This document shows positions 1 through 7,758 of a stretch of 15,461 bases of DNA, one piece after another. Under the pieces are notes generated by a model. It made no database searches. It saw only the letters and a list, made by a program, of their open reading frames with translations, and had not been told where the DNA came from. Numbering within the stretch: position 1 is the stretch's first letter; every line of letters begins with the position of its first letter. The DNA comes from Bremia lactucae (lineage: Eukaryota; Oomycota; Peronosporomycetes; Peronosporales; Peronosporaceae): the NCBI RefSeq assembly GCF_004359215.1, contig NC_090627.1, positions 408,846-424,306 on the forward strand. The letters are read 5' to 3'. A program made the position numbers and the translations under genes.

Positions 1-136
1 TCGGAGCGTCTACACCGGAGACAGCTCCCCACAACCCCTTGGACATGAGGTACATCTTCATCTTGTAGCTCCATAGCACGTAGTTTGAGCCGTCAAAAGG
101 CTCAATCTTGAAACCGGAGTCGTTGCTTGGGCTCAT
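1..136 (-). pseudogene. copia gag N-terminus, copy running off left edge
   Basis: This reads on the minus strand from ATG at 134-136 to the window edge, giving about 45 codons with no stop. The protein begins MSPSNDSGFK and has the copia gag N-terminal pattern FDGSNYVLW followed by MKMYLMS and GLWGAVSG. It is nearly the same as the gag start at 4868-4736, with about nine base differences over 132 bp counted by eye. It sits just after a primer site and an LTR (141-583), so it is the 5' end of another copy of the same element. It is called a pseudogene only because it is cut by the edge and its neighbour copy is broken; the visible part is open. Confidence 0.85.
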
Positions 137-140
137 AACC
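129..140 (-). other. primer binding site, initiator tRNA-Met half-tRNA type (left copy)
   Basis: On the minus strand GGTTATGAGCCC follows the LTR end directly. It is the exact complement of GGGCTCATAACC, the anticodon arm of a eukaryotic initiator tRNA-Met. Drosophila copia is known to prime from an internally cut initiator tRNA-Met in the same way. The gag ATG lies inside this site. The tRNA match is from general knowledge of initiator tRNA sequences; no oomycete tRNA was compared. Confidence 0.65.
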
Positions 141-225
141 TGTTGATTTACGTTAACGCTATGAGCTTGAAGATGGGCTTACGGTCGAGATTGCAAACCG
201 GAAAGTAAGTTATATTTTGAGTTTA

Positions 226-292
226 ACTTTATCCTACCGTTAGCTTTATCCTACCGTTAACTTTATCCTACCGTTAATTATTTCCTATCGTT
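226..292 (-). repeat. 17-bp tandem repeats in the LTR
   Basis: Three clean units of the type CTTTATCCTACCGTTA (226-242, 243-259, 260-276) are followed by a degenerate fourth ending at 292. On the element's sense strand each unit presents TAACGG, which fits the general Myb recognition pattern YAACKG. The right LTR has about two units and the truncated LTR at 5297 also keeps some, so copy number varies among LTRs. An enhancer role is inference. Confidence 0.8.
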
Positions 293-414
293 TGCTGCGC
301 CCCCTTTCCCAGATATGTGGACTACCATAAAATGGGGGACGTCACTGTCTGGCGGTACAGTGCTGGTGAACCCCAAACACCAGTTCCCGAAGGTTTTACT
401 TTTTGTCGTTATCG

Positions 415-469
415 GGTATCGAACCGGTGACCAGTGGGACGCACCGCCATGCCTTACCCGACTGAGCCA
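415..469 (-). promoter_or_regulatory. tRNA-like module with Pol III box A and box B (LTR 141-583)
   Basis: On the minus strand TGGCTCAGTCGGG (469-457) matches box A and GGTTCGATACC (425-415) matches box B, with 31 bases between them as in a real tRNA gene. The module runs in the element's sense direction. It does not fold into a complete tRNA, because the T stem has mismatches and no matching acceptor stem is clear. The first T-run downstream in that direction is TTTT at 332-329, so a Pol III transcript of about 150 nt is conceivable. Transcription is not shown by the sequence. Confidence 0.7.
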
Positions 470-583
470 CAACACACGATATTTACCACATTCAAATTCT
501 CCGTATAACTCTTGTCATACGATACCTTATACACGCATATGCATAAAGCGCAACACTTTCGATGAACACATCAATCTTCAACA

Positions 584-592
584 CTCTCTCTT
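584..592 (-). other. polypurine tract of the main copia element
   Basis: On the minus strand AAGAGAGAG directly precedes the 3' LTR start TGTTGA. This is the expected place for the primer of plus-strand DNA synthesis, 23 bases after the pol stop codon. The same tract precedes the divergent LTR at 6687. Confidence 0.85.
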
Positions 593-615
593 GATGTGCA
601 CTCGAAGTGATGCCC

Positions 616-2504
616 TTATGCTGCGATGCCGAGTCCCATGATAAACTTGGTGTGCTTGTCTCTTGAAAGTGCCTTGGTCAATCCGTCCGCGATCATTTCT
701 TCGGTTGGCTTGTACTCCACTGCAATTACCTTACTCGCCACTTTATCACGCAAGAAATGAAACTTGATGTCGATGTGCTTCGTGCGCAAATGGTACACAG
801 GATTCTTGGCAAGCGCAATACATCCTTGATTGTCTTGAAAAATCGTCGTCGCCGTATCAGTCTTGTACTCCAAGTCCTTTATCAGATTTCGAAGCCAGAC
901 TGCCTCTTGAGTTGCGCTGTATAGACTCATTTACTCTGCTTCCGTGCTTGATGTCGCAACGGTGGCTGTCGCTTGGAATTCCATGAGATCGTGCCGCCGT
1001 TCAGGAAGAACACGTATCCTGTCGTTGAACGCCGCGTGTCTAAGTCGCCTGCCCAGTTTGCGTCTGCAAATCCAATAAGCTCTCCCTTGTTAACGCCGCT
1101 AAACACAATGTCAATATCTTTAGTCGTCTTCAAGTACTTGAGAATTCGCTTGGCTGCTACCCAGTGTGACTTCCCGTAGCGCTCACAGAACTTGGCAACT
1201 TCGCCAACCGCATGCGCGATGTCTGGTCGTGTGCAAGTCGCTATGTACATTAATGCACCCACCAATTCACGATACGGAAATCTCGGTACAAATGCTTCCT
1301 CTTCAGGCATCTTCACCAGTTTCGAGTTCTTGTCCGCTGGTGTGTGCACGTCCTTGCAATTCTCAATTCCATACTTTTCCGAGAGTCGCCTGATGTATGC
1401 CTTCTGGTTCATCTTGATCAAGTGTTCATCGCGCTTGCGGTAAATCTCGATTCCTAAGCAGTACTTGAGATCCCCAAGGTCTTTGATGCTGAACTCTTGC
1501 TTAAGCGCACACTTAATGTTCGTAATGTGCTCCTTAGTCGTGCCGAACAGCATTAGGTCGTCCACGTAGATTACAATGATGCTGTATTCGCCGCTTGACA
1601 CTCGAATAAACACACACGGATCTGCTGAAGTGCTTTTGAATCGTTGGTTCTCCAAATGCTGATTCAGTTTGCTGTTCCACTGCCGCGCCGCTTGCTTGGT
1701 TCCATACAGCGCTTTCTGCAGCAAACACTTTTTCATCGGATTATGTTGATCTTTAAAACCGTCGGGTTGGTCCATGTAGATCTCCTCATCAACTTCTCCA
1801 TACAAGAATGCGGTATCAACGTCGACATTTTCTGCCTCCAAGTCTTCAGCTGCTGCAATAGCTAACACCGTATTGATTGAATCTTTCCGAGCCACTGGCG
1901 CAAAAGTCTCGACAAAGTCGATCCCAGGTCGTTGCGTGAATCCTTTCGCAACTAATCGAGCCTTGAACTTGACAATATTTCCACTTGTATCGCGCTTGAT
2001 CCGAAATACTTACTTGCAGCCAACAGCCTTCTTGTTCGGTGGCATGTCCACTAACGCCCATGTGCTATGTTCGTTGAGTGACTGCATCTCACTCTTCATC
2101 GCTTCCAGCCACTGCTTCTTGTTCTTAGTCTTTAATACTTCTTCGTAGCTTGAAGCTTGTTCTCCATCACAATCTGCAACAAAGCAATAAAACGAGTCTT
2201 CACCTTCAAAATCGTCCAAGTTAAAGTGATCGCGACGTAAGTTGGGAAACTCTTGTTCGTAGCGCACCACACCGCGTTTCTTTCGAATTGGTCGCATCAT
2301 CCATGCTTCTTCGCCGTCTCTTTCCGGGCGTGCTTGATGCTCGAGTGGGAACCTGACCTTGAACACTGGACTCGTTTTGACTACCACGAATCGGATCACG
2401 GCAAGCTCGAAGTGGCGGAGTCCGAAGCCTTTCATCATTTGCTGGAACCTCCACACCATTTTCGCCAAGTGTCGACGTCTCCAAATTATCATCATCATCA
2501 ATGA
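616..2504 (-). pseudogene. copia reverse transcriptase and RNase H, broken
   Basis: This is the C-terminal half of copia pol. The integrase-RT linker (about 2500-2080) is followed by RT, with ALVDMPPNKK near 2045, motif A DVDTAFLYG near 1810-1825 and motif C YVDD at 1557-1568. RNase H follows, with ADANWAGD near 1090, FQDNQGC near 820 and the terminal ADGLTKAL. The stop is TAA at 616-618. Lesions: TAA at 2010-2012 where copia RT has a conserved Trp; a one-base frame change near 969; and TAA at 931-933 where the family has Tyr. The GTG that starts the open stretch at 1895 is not a true start. The frame from 2504 to 2012 differs from that of the integrase part upstream. Confidence 0.92.
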
Positions 2505-3783
2505 TGTCGATAATTCGATCGTCTTCCCTTTTCATTCCCTTTGAAATGGAATGTTCAGCAAATGTCACGCTTCTTGAAATCATGATCGAGCCATCATCCG
2601 CGTTAAGTAATCGGTACGCTTTGTGAACCTTTGCGTAACCAAGAAAATAACACTTCACGCCCGAATCGTCCAGCTTATTTCGTTTCTCCTTTGTTACGAG
2701 CGCGAAGCATTGCAAACCAAATACGCGCATGTGATCGATGCGCGGCTTTCGCTTAAATAATATCTCGTACGGACTTGACTTCTTGTTCGACGAGTTTAGA
2801 ACCACGTTCCGAATGTCTGCTGCTGTCATTAACGCTTCGCACCAGTAAGACTTGTCGAGACCGCTGTCCTTAAGCATGCAGCGCGTCATCTCTACCAGAG
2901 TTCGATTCATGCGCTCTGCCATGCCGTTCTGTTCAGGATTGTATGGAATTGTGTACTCTTGCTTGATGAACTTCTCCTTGCAGAAGTTGTTCATTGCCGT
3001 GTTCCGGTTCTCACCACCGTTGTCACTTCATATGACCTTGATCTTAGTCCCAGACGCTATCTTGATCTCACGGTAAAATCTTGTGAACGCGCTCATGGCT
3101 TCACTCTTCTTTCGCAACGGATAAACCGTCAGGTATCGGCTCTTCATCGTGATGATGCTCACAATGTACTTAAAGCCGGATCTTGAAGGTGGAGTGAATA
3201 GTCCGAGCACGTCGGAGCATAAGATACCGTCAAAACGTGCACTCTCCCTGATTCCTTTGTCTTCCTCGCTTGACTTGAATGACTTGCGTATTTGCTTGGA
3301 CGTTGCGCATGCGTCACACACGACGTCGGTCTTCATTTCCGCGCCTTTGATCCTTCCGTCCTTGATCATGTCATTAATCGTCCCGTACGATGCGTGACCC
3401 AGTCTTCTGTGCCATAGCTCGCTCTCGTACGCGGCTACGTGACACTCCACACCAGCCTCAACGTTGAGGTACATCAGGAAGCCCTGCTTCCTTCCAGTGG
3501 CAACTGGTGTCCCGCCCCGCTTCACGACGCACTCGTTGCGCGTGATCTCTACTATCATTCCTCGCGCTGATGCAGCCGTAAGCGAGAATAAATTCTTCGA
3601 CAGATCTTCGCCAAGGAGGGTGTATTCGAGGCGAGCGTCGATACAAGCATGTCCGGTCCAAACGCGCAGCTTCACCGTTCCGTGACCGATGACCTTGAGC
3701 TTCACATTACTCTTCGCGCTTGATATACTGCGCGCCAGGCACACTTCCTCATACTTCACAAAAGCTTTCCGGTCCTTGCACAT
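2221..3783 (-). pseudogene. copia protease end, integrase and linker, broken
   Basis: The frame opens after the protease insertion with HMCKDRKAF. GAG-pre-integrase follows, with the zinc motif H..H..C..C (LWHRRLGH near 3410, CDACATSK near 3310). The integrase core has Asp in CSDVLG, Asp in the SDNGGE motif and Glu in MAERMNRT (near 2915). A TGA at 3028-3030 interrupts the frame just before SDNGG, consistent with one C-to-T change in an Arg CGA codon. The C-terminal region has FGLQCFALV and KCYFLGY, typical of copia. A run of Asp (IIDIIDDDDN) lies in the linker. The frame is lost between about 2400 and 2330, after which the RT side continues in another frame. It would act with RT in a cytoplasmic particle and insert cDNA in the nucleus. 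Confidence 0.9.
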
Positions 3784-3786
3784 GTG

Positions 3787-4060
3787 TGCAGCTCCTGAGT
3801 GGACAAGAGCCTGTTTTAGACTGAAACCCCCTGTTCCGCAATAGAGATCGCTTGGTCGAGCGACTCTAGTTCAAGCCGGAACAGGTGGGTGTTGAGCCCA
3901 CACCTCTCCCAAAGAATGACGAGGTGGCTGTCCTTCTTCGCGGAGTATAACTTTACAGAATGCACAAGGCGTCGGCTGCGAATCCTGGCAAGACAAATTA
4001 GTTATGGTATTTAAAACCCGCGGAAACTGAATCACCCTGTTCATCACAGTAAGCTACTTT
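3787..4060 (-). other. insertion in copia protease carrying a gypsy-type gag fragment
   Basis: Copia protease is cut here: the DSGAS end stops near 4060 and HMCKDRKAF resumes near 3786. The roughly 270 bp between does not fit copia. On the minus strand 3995-3816 is open for 60 codons and contains HLFRLELESLDQAISIAEQ. This matches the gag pattern LFREEP..MEEATQIALVEE of the Ty3/gypsy gag at 12140-12210. After a one-base shift the frame reads GFSLKQALVHSGA. A direct repeat flanks part of it (GAACAGGG near 4036-4043 and 3831-3838). Two hairpins are present: a 9-bp arm pair at 3830-3838/3877-3885 and GTGGG/CCCAC at 3885-3901. It is called a captured gag piece; the exact edges and mechanism are uncertain. 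Confidence 0.6.
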
Positions 4061-4868
4061 CAGATGCGCCACTGTCCATAACCCAGCAGTCGCTGACGGA
4101 CACTTCGCTTGCATTAAATGCGACGTTAAAGTGTTCGTGTCCTCCTTCTCGTGTTTCTCTTGGTCCACGACTTGAACGGCAATCCTTAGCATAGTGGCCG
4201 ACCTTGCCACAGTTATAACACGCTCCTGAAGGTTTCTTAGCACGCCGTTCTTGCTGCTTCTTGGGGTGCTGTTTGCCGTTTCTCTTGCTTGTGTAAAGAG
4301 CCGTAGCTTCTTCTACGCATGCCGTGTCCTTGTGCCGCACTTCCTCAGCAATCAACTTGCTCACGAGATCGCTGAAATTAAAACTTGACACCGACATGCA
4401 AAACGCCTGCACTAAGCTCTCGTAGCTTGCAGGCAGACTCCTCAGCATCACTGCACATACGTCCTCTTCACTTGGCCCGGAGTTGGCGCTATTCATCTTC
4501 ATGACTAGGTCTTCAAGCTCTGTCACGTGACCACTGATGCTTGAAGCTGTATACTTAAACGACGCAAACTTCTCCTTAAGCCAAAGTCGATTCGCGATGT
4601 CTTGTGCGCGATGAAACTTCGCCAGCCTTCTCCACGCCTCTCTCGCCGTCGTCGCGTCGATAATGTGCAGCAACTGCGCGTCACTCAGATAAAGCGCGAT
4701 CGCAGCGTGCGCTTGCTGCTCCTTTACTGCATTCGGAGCGTCTACACCGGAGACAGCTCCCCACAACCCGTTAGACATAAGGTACATCTTCATCTTGCTG
4801 CTCCATAGCACGTAGTTTGAGCCGTCGAAAGGCTCAATCTTGAAGCCAGAATCGTTGCTTGGGCTCAT
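4044..4868 (-). CDS. gag: copia gag with CCHC knuckle and start of protease
   Basis: This open frame of 274 codons forms the particle protein. The start MSPSNDSGFK is fixed by homology with the left copy, and its ATG lies within the primer site. Residues 10-50 carry FDGSNYVLW and GLWGAVSG; the central part (about 55-185) is the UBN2-like gag body with LYLSDAQLLHIID and LKEKFASFKY. A zinc knuckle CYNCGKVGHYAKDC (C-X2-C-X4-H-X4-C) lies near residue 220, preceded by a basic stretch that could bind RNA. The frame ends in the protease active-site motif WVMDSGAS, then runs out at TGA (4044-4046) because of the inserted fragment. In an intact copy it would continue into pol. Confidence 0.9.
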   Translation of the reverse strand: MSPSNDSGFKIEPFDGSNYVLWSSKMKMYLMSNGLWGAVSGVDAPNAVKEQQAHAAIALYLSDAQLLHIIDATTAREAWRRLAKFHRAQDIANRLWLKEKFASFKYTASSISGHVTELEDLVMKMNSANSGPSEEDVCAVMLRSLPASYESLVQAFCMSVSSFNFSDLVSKLIAEEVRHKDTACVEEATALYTSKRNGKQHPKKQQERRAKKPSGACYNCGKVGHYAKDCRSSRGPRETREGGHEHFNVAFNASEVSVSDCWVMDSGASESSLL

Positions 4869-4872
4869 AACC
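4861..4872 (-). other. primer binding site, initiator tRNA-Met half-tRNA type (main element)
   Basis: GGTTATGAGCCC on the minus strand lies directly inside the 5' LTR and complements the initiator tRNA-Met anticodon arm over 12 bases. The gag ATG occupies 4868-4866, within the site, so the element has essentially no leader between the LTR and gag. Confidence 0.68.
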
Positions 4873-5296
4873 TGTTGATTTACGTTAACGCTATGAGCTT
4901 GAAGATTGGCTTACGGTCGAGATTGGAAACCGGGAAGTAAGTTATATTTTTGAGTTTATAAATCTTACCGTTAACTTCATCCTACCGTTAATTCTTTCCT
5001 ATCGTTCGCTGCGCCCCCTTTCCCAGATAATTGGACTACCATAAAATGGGGGCCGTCACTGTCTGGCGGAACAGTGTTGGTGAACCCCAAACACCAGTTC
5101 CCGAAGTTTTTACTTTTTGTCGTTACCGAGTATCGAACCTGTGACCAGTGGGACGCACCGCCATGCCTACCCGACTGAGCCACAACACACTATATTTTCC
5201 ATACTCAAATTTTACGTATAATTCTTGTCATACGATCCCTTATACACGCATATGCATTAAGCGCAACACTTTCGATGAACACATCAATCTTCAACA
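4873..5296 (-). repeat. copia 5' LTR of the main element
   Basis: This is 424 bp with perfect TGTTGA/TCAACA ends, paired with 141-583. It has about two of the 17-bp units (near 4966-5007) against three to four in the other LTR. Its upstream edge at 5296/5297 abuts the interior of another LTR of the same family, so this element inserted into an older LTR. Its promoter would sit in this LTR; no clear TATA box is visible. Confidence 0.92.
5129..5182 (-). promoter_or_regulatory. tRNA-like module with Pol III boxes (LTR 4873-5296)
   Basis: Box A TGGCTCAGTCGGG (5182-5170) is intact and box B reads GGTTCGATACT (5139-5129), one base off. The spacing and position equal those in the other LTR. Confidence 0.66.
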
Positions 5297-5652
5297 AGTT
5301 ATATTTTGAGCTAATCTTTTTCCTATCGTTAAGTTTATCCTACCGTTATCACTTTCCAATCGTTCGCTACGCCCCCTTTCCCACATATGTGGACCACCAC
5401 AAATGGGGGACGTCACTGTCTGCCAGTACAGAGCTGGTGAACTCCAAATACCTGTCCACGAAGATTTTACTTTTTGTCGTTACCGGGTATCGAACCGGTG
5501 ACCAGTGGGTCGCACCGCCATGCCTTAGACGACTGAACCACAACACACGATATTTTTCACACTCAACTTCTTCGTGTTATTCTTGTAATTTGATCCCGTA
5601 AAAACGCATATGCATAAGTGCAACACTTTCGATGAATACATCAATCTTCAAC
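5297..5652 (-). repeat. truncated copia LTR of the same family
   Basis: The sequence from AGTTATATTTTGAG onward is collinear with position 208 onward of the left LTR and ends at the LTR terminus TTCAAC. It lacks the first 67 bp as drawn on the plus strand. It is more diverged than the two LTRs of the main element, so it is older. One end abuts the 5' LTR of the main element and the other abuts a plus-strand pol fragment. Confidence 0.88.
5486..5540 (-). promoter_or_regulatory. tRNA-like module with Pol III boxes (truncated LTR)
   Basis: Box B GGTTCGATACC (5496-5486) is perfect, and box A TGGTTCAGTCG (5540-5530) still fits the degenerate consensus. The flanking bases ACCGG and CCGGT can pair as a T stem around the loop. 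Confidence 0.62.
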
Positions 5653-6655
5653 GCCAACGCGTGTATGTCCGAAAGTAACGGTTGAATTCAGCGTTGTTGT
5701 GATATATGTCGACCATTTAATGATTTTCAGCAAAAAGGCAGAGCAAATCGAAATGATCAAAAGCATATTGAAGAAAGTATTCAGCATCAAGGAACTTGGG
5801 GAGCTCAAGTACTGTTTAGGATTCGAGATCCATCGCGACAGAAGCCACAAGGTGATCACGATAAATCAGCGCATACATCAAGCGACTTTCCGAGAAGTTT
5901 GGCATCGAGAACTGCAAAAAAAGTACACACTTTAGCAGACAGTAATTCGAAGCTTGCGAAACCGACGGATAAGGAAGCGTTTGTATCCAAATTTCCGTAT
6001 CGTGAACTTGTGGGAGCGCTCATGTGTGTAGCAACATGCACTCGCCTGGACATTGCACATGCTGTTGGTGAGGTGGCCAAGTTCTGCGAACACGATGAGA
6101 AGCCTCACTGAATTGCACTAAAAGGATTCTCAAATATCTGAAGACAACTCAAGACATTGGGATCGTATTTGACGGAGCGAGCAAGGAAGATCTCATTAAT
6201 TTTGCTGATGCAAATTGGGCTGGTGATTTGGATACGCGACGCTCGACAACTGGATACGTCTTCTTTCTGAATGATAGTGTTATCTCGTGGAAGTCGAAGC
6301 GGTAGCCAACCGTCGCGACTTCGAGCACATAGGCTGAGTACATGAGTATATGCATCGCAGTTCAATAAGTGGTCTGGCTTCGATTGTTGCTGAAGAACAT
6401 GACATTTTCTCAAAATAGAGCCACAACGATCTGCCAAGATAACCAAGATTGTGTAGCTTTGGCGAAGAAACCCATCTTCCATTCAAGAAATAAGCACATC
6501 GTATCAAGTTTCACTTCTAACGTGAAAAAGTCGAACGCAAGGTCATCAATTTAAAGTACAAGCCAACGGAACACATAGTGGCTGATGGACTGACGAAGGC
6601 GCTTACAAAGGACAAGCACAGCAATTTCGTTGCGAGTCTCAAGATGCACAATTAA
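5653..6655 (+). pseudogene. copia RT C-terminus and RNase H remnant, opposite orientation
   Basis: This starts inside RT, just before motif C, where VVVIYVDHLMIF replaces the last catalytic Asp of YVDD with His. FSIKELGELKYCLGFEIHRD, FPYRELVGALM, ADANWAGDLDTRRSTTGYVF, SWKSKR, CQDNQDCVALAKK and ADGLTKAL follow, in several frames. The stop TAA is at 6653-6655. Each segment aligns with the main element's pol at clearly lower identity, with many indels and stops. Neither half could make a protein. It is 5' truncated at the border with the LTR at 5652. Confidence 0.88.
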
Positions 6656-6677
6656 GCAATCACCGAGTGCGAACATC

Positions 6678-6686
6678 AAGAGAGAG
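6678..6686 (+). other. polypurine tract of the plus-strand copia remnant
   Basis: AAGAGAGAG lies 22 bases after the pol stop and just before the LTR-like sequence at 6687, in the same arrangement as at 584-592 on the other strand. Confidence 0.75.
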
Positions 6687-7166
6687 TAGTGAAGGTGATG
6701 TTGCAACTTTGTAATTACATCTGTGCACATTCAGGTAAGGATAGTTTATTTGCATGTTTGATGAGTATTTGTATGCAATGTGGATGGCTTAAGTAAAGCA
6801 AAAATTGCGCTGGAATCGAATCACATCGTATCTCAGTTGGGAAGATGTCGAACCAATAACCGAGGGATCTCGTGTTCGAGCCCCGCCAATTGCCCGAAGC
6901 TTAAGCCTATAGAAAACTGATGTTTGGGGTTCATCATGCTATCCTGCTAGTTAGTGACGTCCCCCGTTTTTGTGCTGTGACTTACATCATAAGGAAAGAA
7001 ACTTGGTTACAGACCAATGGTCGCGAGGAACGGATGGCGAGCAACGTTTTGTAGGAATGAATGGACGTGAATCAATTCACTCACAAAAACACACTAAATT
7101 AATATACTCACTTTTGGTTTTATAGTCTCGGCACAAGTGACAACTCTACAAGCATAGACCTTCATT
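6687..7166 (+). repeat. divergent copia LTR (type B), plus orientation
   Basis: It begins just after the polypurine tract and shares the layout of the main family LTR: start TAGTGAAGGTGATG against TGTTGAAGATTGATG, a tRNA-like module, TGTTTGGGGTTCA, and the block GTGACGTCCCCC. The rest is different sequence, so it is a subfamily. The segment 6903-7166 is about 85-90% identical by eye to the reverse complement of 7400-7665. Its right edge is approximate. Confidence 0.75.
6829..6884 (+). promoter_or_regulatory. tRNA-like module in type B LTR (plus)
   Basis: Box A-like TATCTCAGTTGG (6829-6840) is followed by a box B-like GTTCGAGCCCC (6874-6884). The bases between differ strongly from the type A module, yet the position within the LTR is the same. 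One base A position is off consensus. Confidence 0.55.
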
Positions 7167-7395
7167 ACTGTGCACTTGTTGAAGTCACAATGTGCATGAG
7201 CTACGAATTGCTGAAGTTTAGAGCGATCGCTGCGTGCGCCTGCTGCTCCGTCGACTTTACCACAGGAGCTTCGCCGGTGATCGCTTCCCATAATCCATTT
7301 AACATGATATACATCTTCATCTTGAAACTCTACAAGGCATAGTTGCTTCCGTCAAAGGGTTGGACCTTGACGCTTGAATCGTTGTTTGGGCTTTT
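7167..7395 (-). pseudogene. copia gag N-terminal stub
   Basis: On the minus strand the reading SVKVQPFDGSNYAL, then KMKMYIMLNGLWEAITGE and EQQAHAAIAL, parallels residues 7-70 of the main gag. The start codon is lost (AAA at 7393-7395), TAG stands in place of a conserved Trp, and further stops follow. It ends where the plus-strand type B LTR ends. It is a dead fragment of a type B element. Confidence 0.8.
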
Positions 7396-7399
7396 AACC
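7388..7399 (-). other. decayed primer binding site of the type B copy
   Basis: GGTTAAAAGCCC on the minus strand is at the same place as GGTTATGAGCCC in the main family, with two changes that destroy the overlapping ATG. Confidence 0.55.
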
Positions 7400-7753
7400 T
7401 ACGAAGGTCTATGCTTTGTAGAGTTGTTGCTAGTGGTTGAGACTGTAAAGCCAAAAGTGAGTATATTGATTGAGTGTGTTATTTGTGAGTGAATTAATTC
7501 ACGTCCATTCATTCCTACAAAACGTTGCTGGCCACCTGTTCCTCGCGACGATTTGTTCATACCAGGTTACTTTCCTTATGATATGTCACAGCACGAAAAC
7601 GGGGGACGTCACTATCTGACAGGATAGCGCTGATGAAAATTAAAATGCTATAGGCTTACAGTTCGAGATTGGCGGGGCTCGAACTCGCGACCTTTTGATT
7701 AATGCTGCCCAATTTACCTACTCAGCTCTCGTCAATTTATAAATACAATCCAT
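7400..7753 (-). repeat. divergent copia LTR (type B), minus orientation, truncated
   Basis: It lies directly outside the decayed primer site and is the inverted partner of 6903-7166. It keeps the GACGTC block (near 7600) and a tRNA-like module. About 110 bp of its 5' start, as judged from the plus-strand copy, are missing, and a solo LTR begins at 7759. Confidence 0.75.
7675..7727 (-). promoter_or_regulatory. tRNA-like module in type B LTR (minus)
   Basis: Box A-like AGCTGAGTAGG (7727-7717) and box B-like AGTTCGAGCCC (7685-7675) have tRNA spacing. GCGAG and the following CCCGC hint at a T-arm. Confidence 0.55.
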
Positions 7754-7758
7754 GTAAA

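Larger units (their letters stand above)
141..583 (-). repeat. copia LTR (3' LTR of the main element, 5' LTR of the next)
   Basis: This is 443 bp with the terminal inverted repeat TGTTGA/TCAACA. It pairs with the LTR at 4873-5296 at roughly 93% identity by hand alignment, with indels mainly in a 17-bp tandem repeat. A polypurine tract borders it at 584-592 and a primer site at 129-140, so it serves as 3' LTR for the element on its right and as 5' LTR for the element on its left. It contains a tRNA-like module (415-469), a TGACGTCCCCC block near 334-345 and three to four tandem 17-bp units (226-292). Antisense open frames across it are not considered genes. Confidence 0.93.
141..5296 (-). mobile_element. 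complete but mutated Ty1/copia LTR retrotransposon
   Basis: The order on the minus strand is LTR 4873-5296, primer site, gag with CCHC knuckle, protease motif DSGAS, GAG-pre-integrase, integrase, reverse transcriptase, RNase H, polypurine tract, LTR 141-583. Integrase before RT is the hallmark of Ty1/copia. The length is 5156 bp, normal for copia. Gag and pol look designed as one long frame, now broken by an insertion in the protease, two in-frame stops (3028-3030, 2010-2012), a frame change in the integrase-RT linker and a frame change plus stop in RNase H. The catalytic motifs YVDD and the integrase acidic residues remain readable, so the decay is fairly recent. No target duplication flanks it, because its left side is joined to another copy. 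Confidence 0.93.

Noticed and set aside
226..292. CRISPR array
   Set aside because: The units are contiguous 17-bp tandem repeats without spacers, inside an LTR of a eukaryotic element.
415..469. Possible functional tRNA gene
   Set aside because: Boxes A and B are present, but the T stem has mismatches and no acceptor stem can be paired.
278..641. Open frames on both strands across the left LTR, similar to ones at 4977-5183 and 5275-5601
   Set aside because: They are conserved only because the LTRs are copies of each other; they cross the tRNA-like module and have no known domain.
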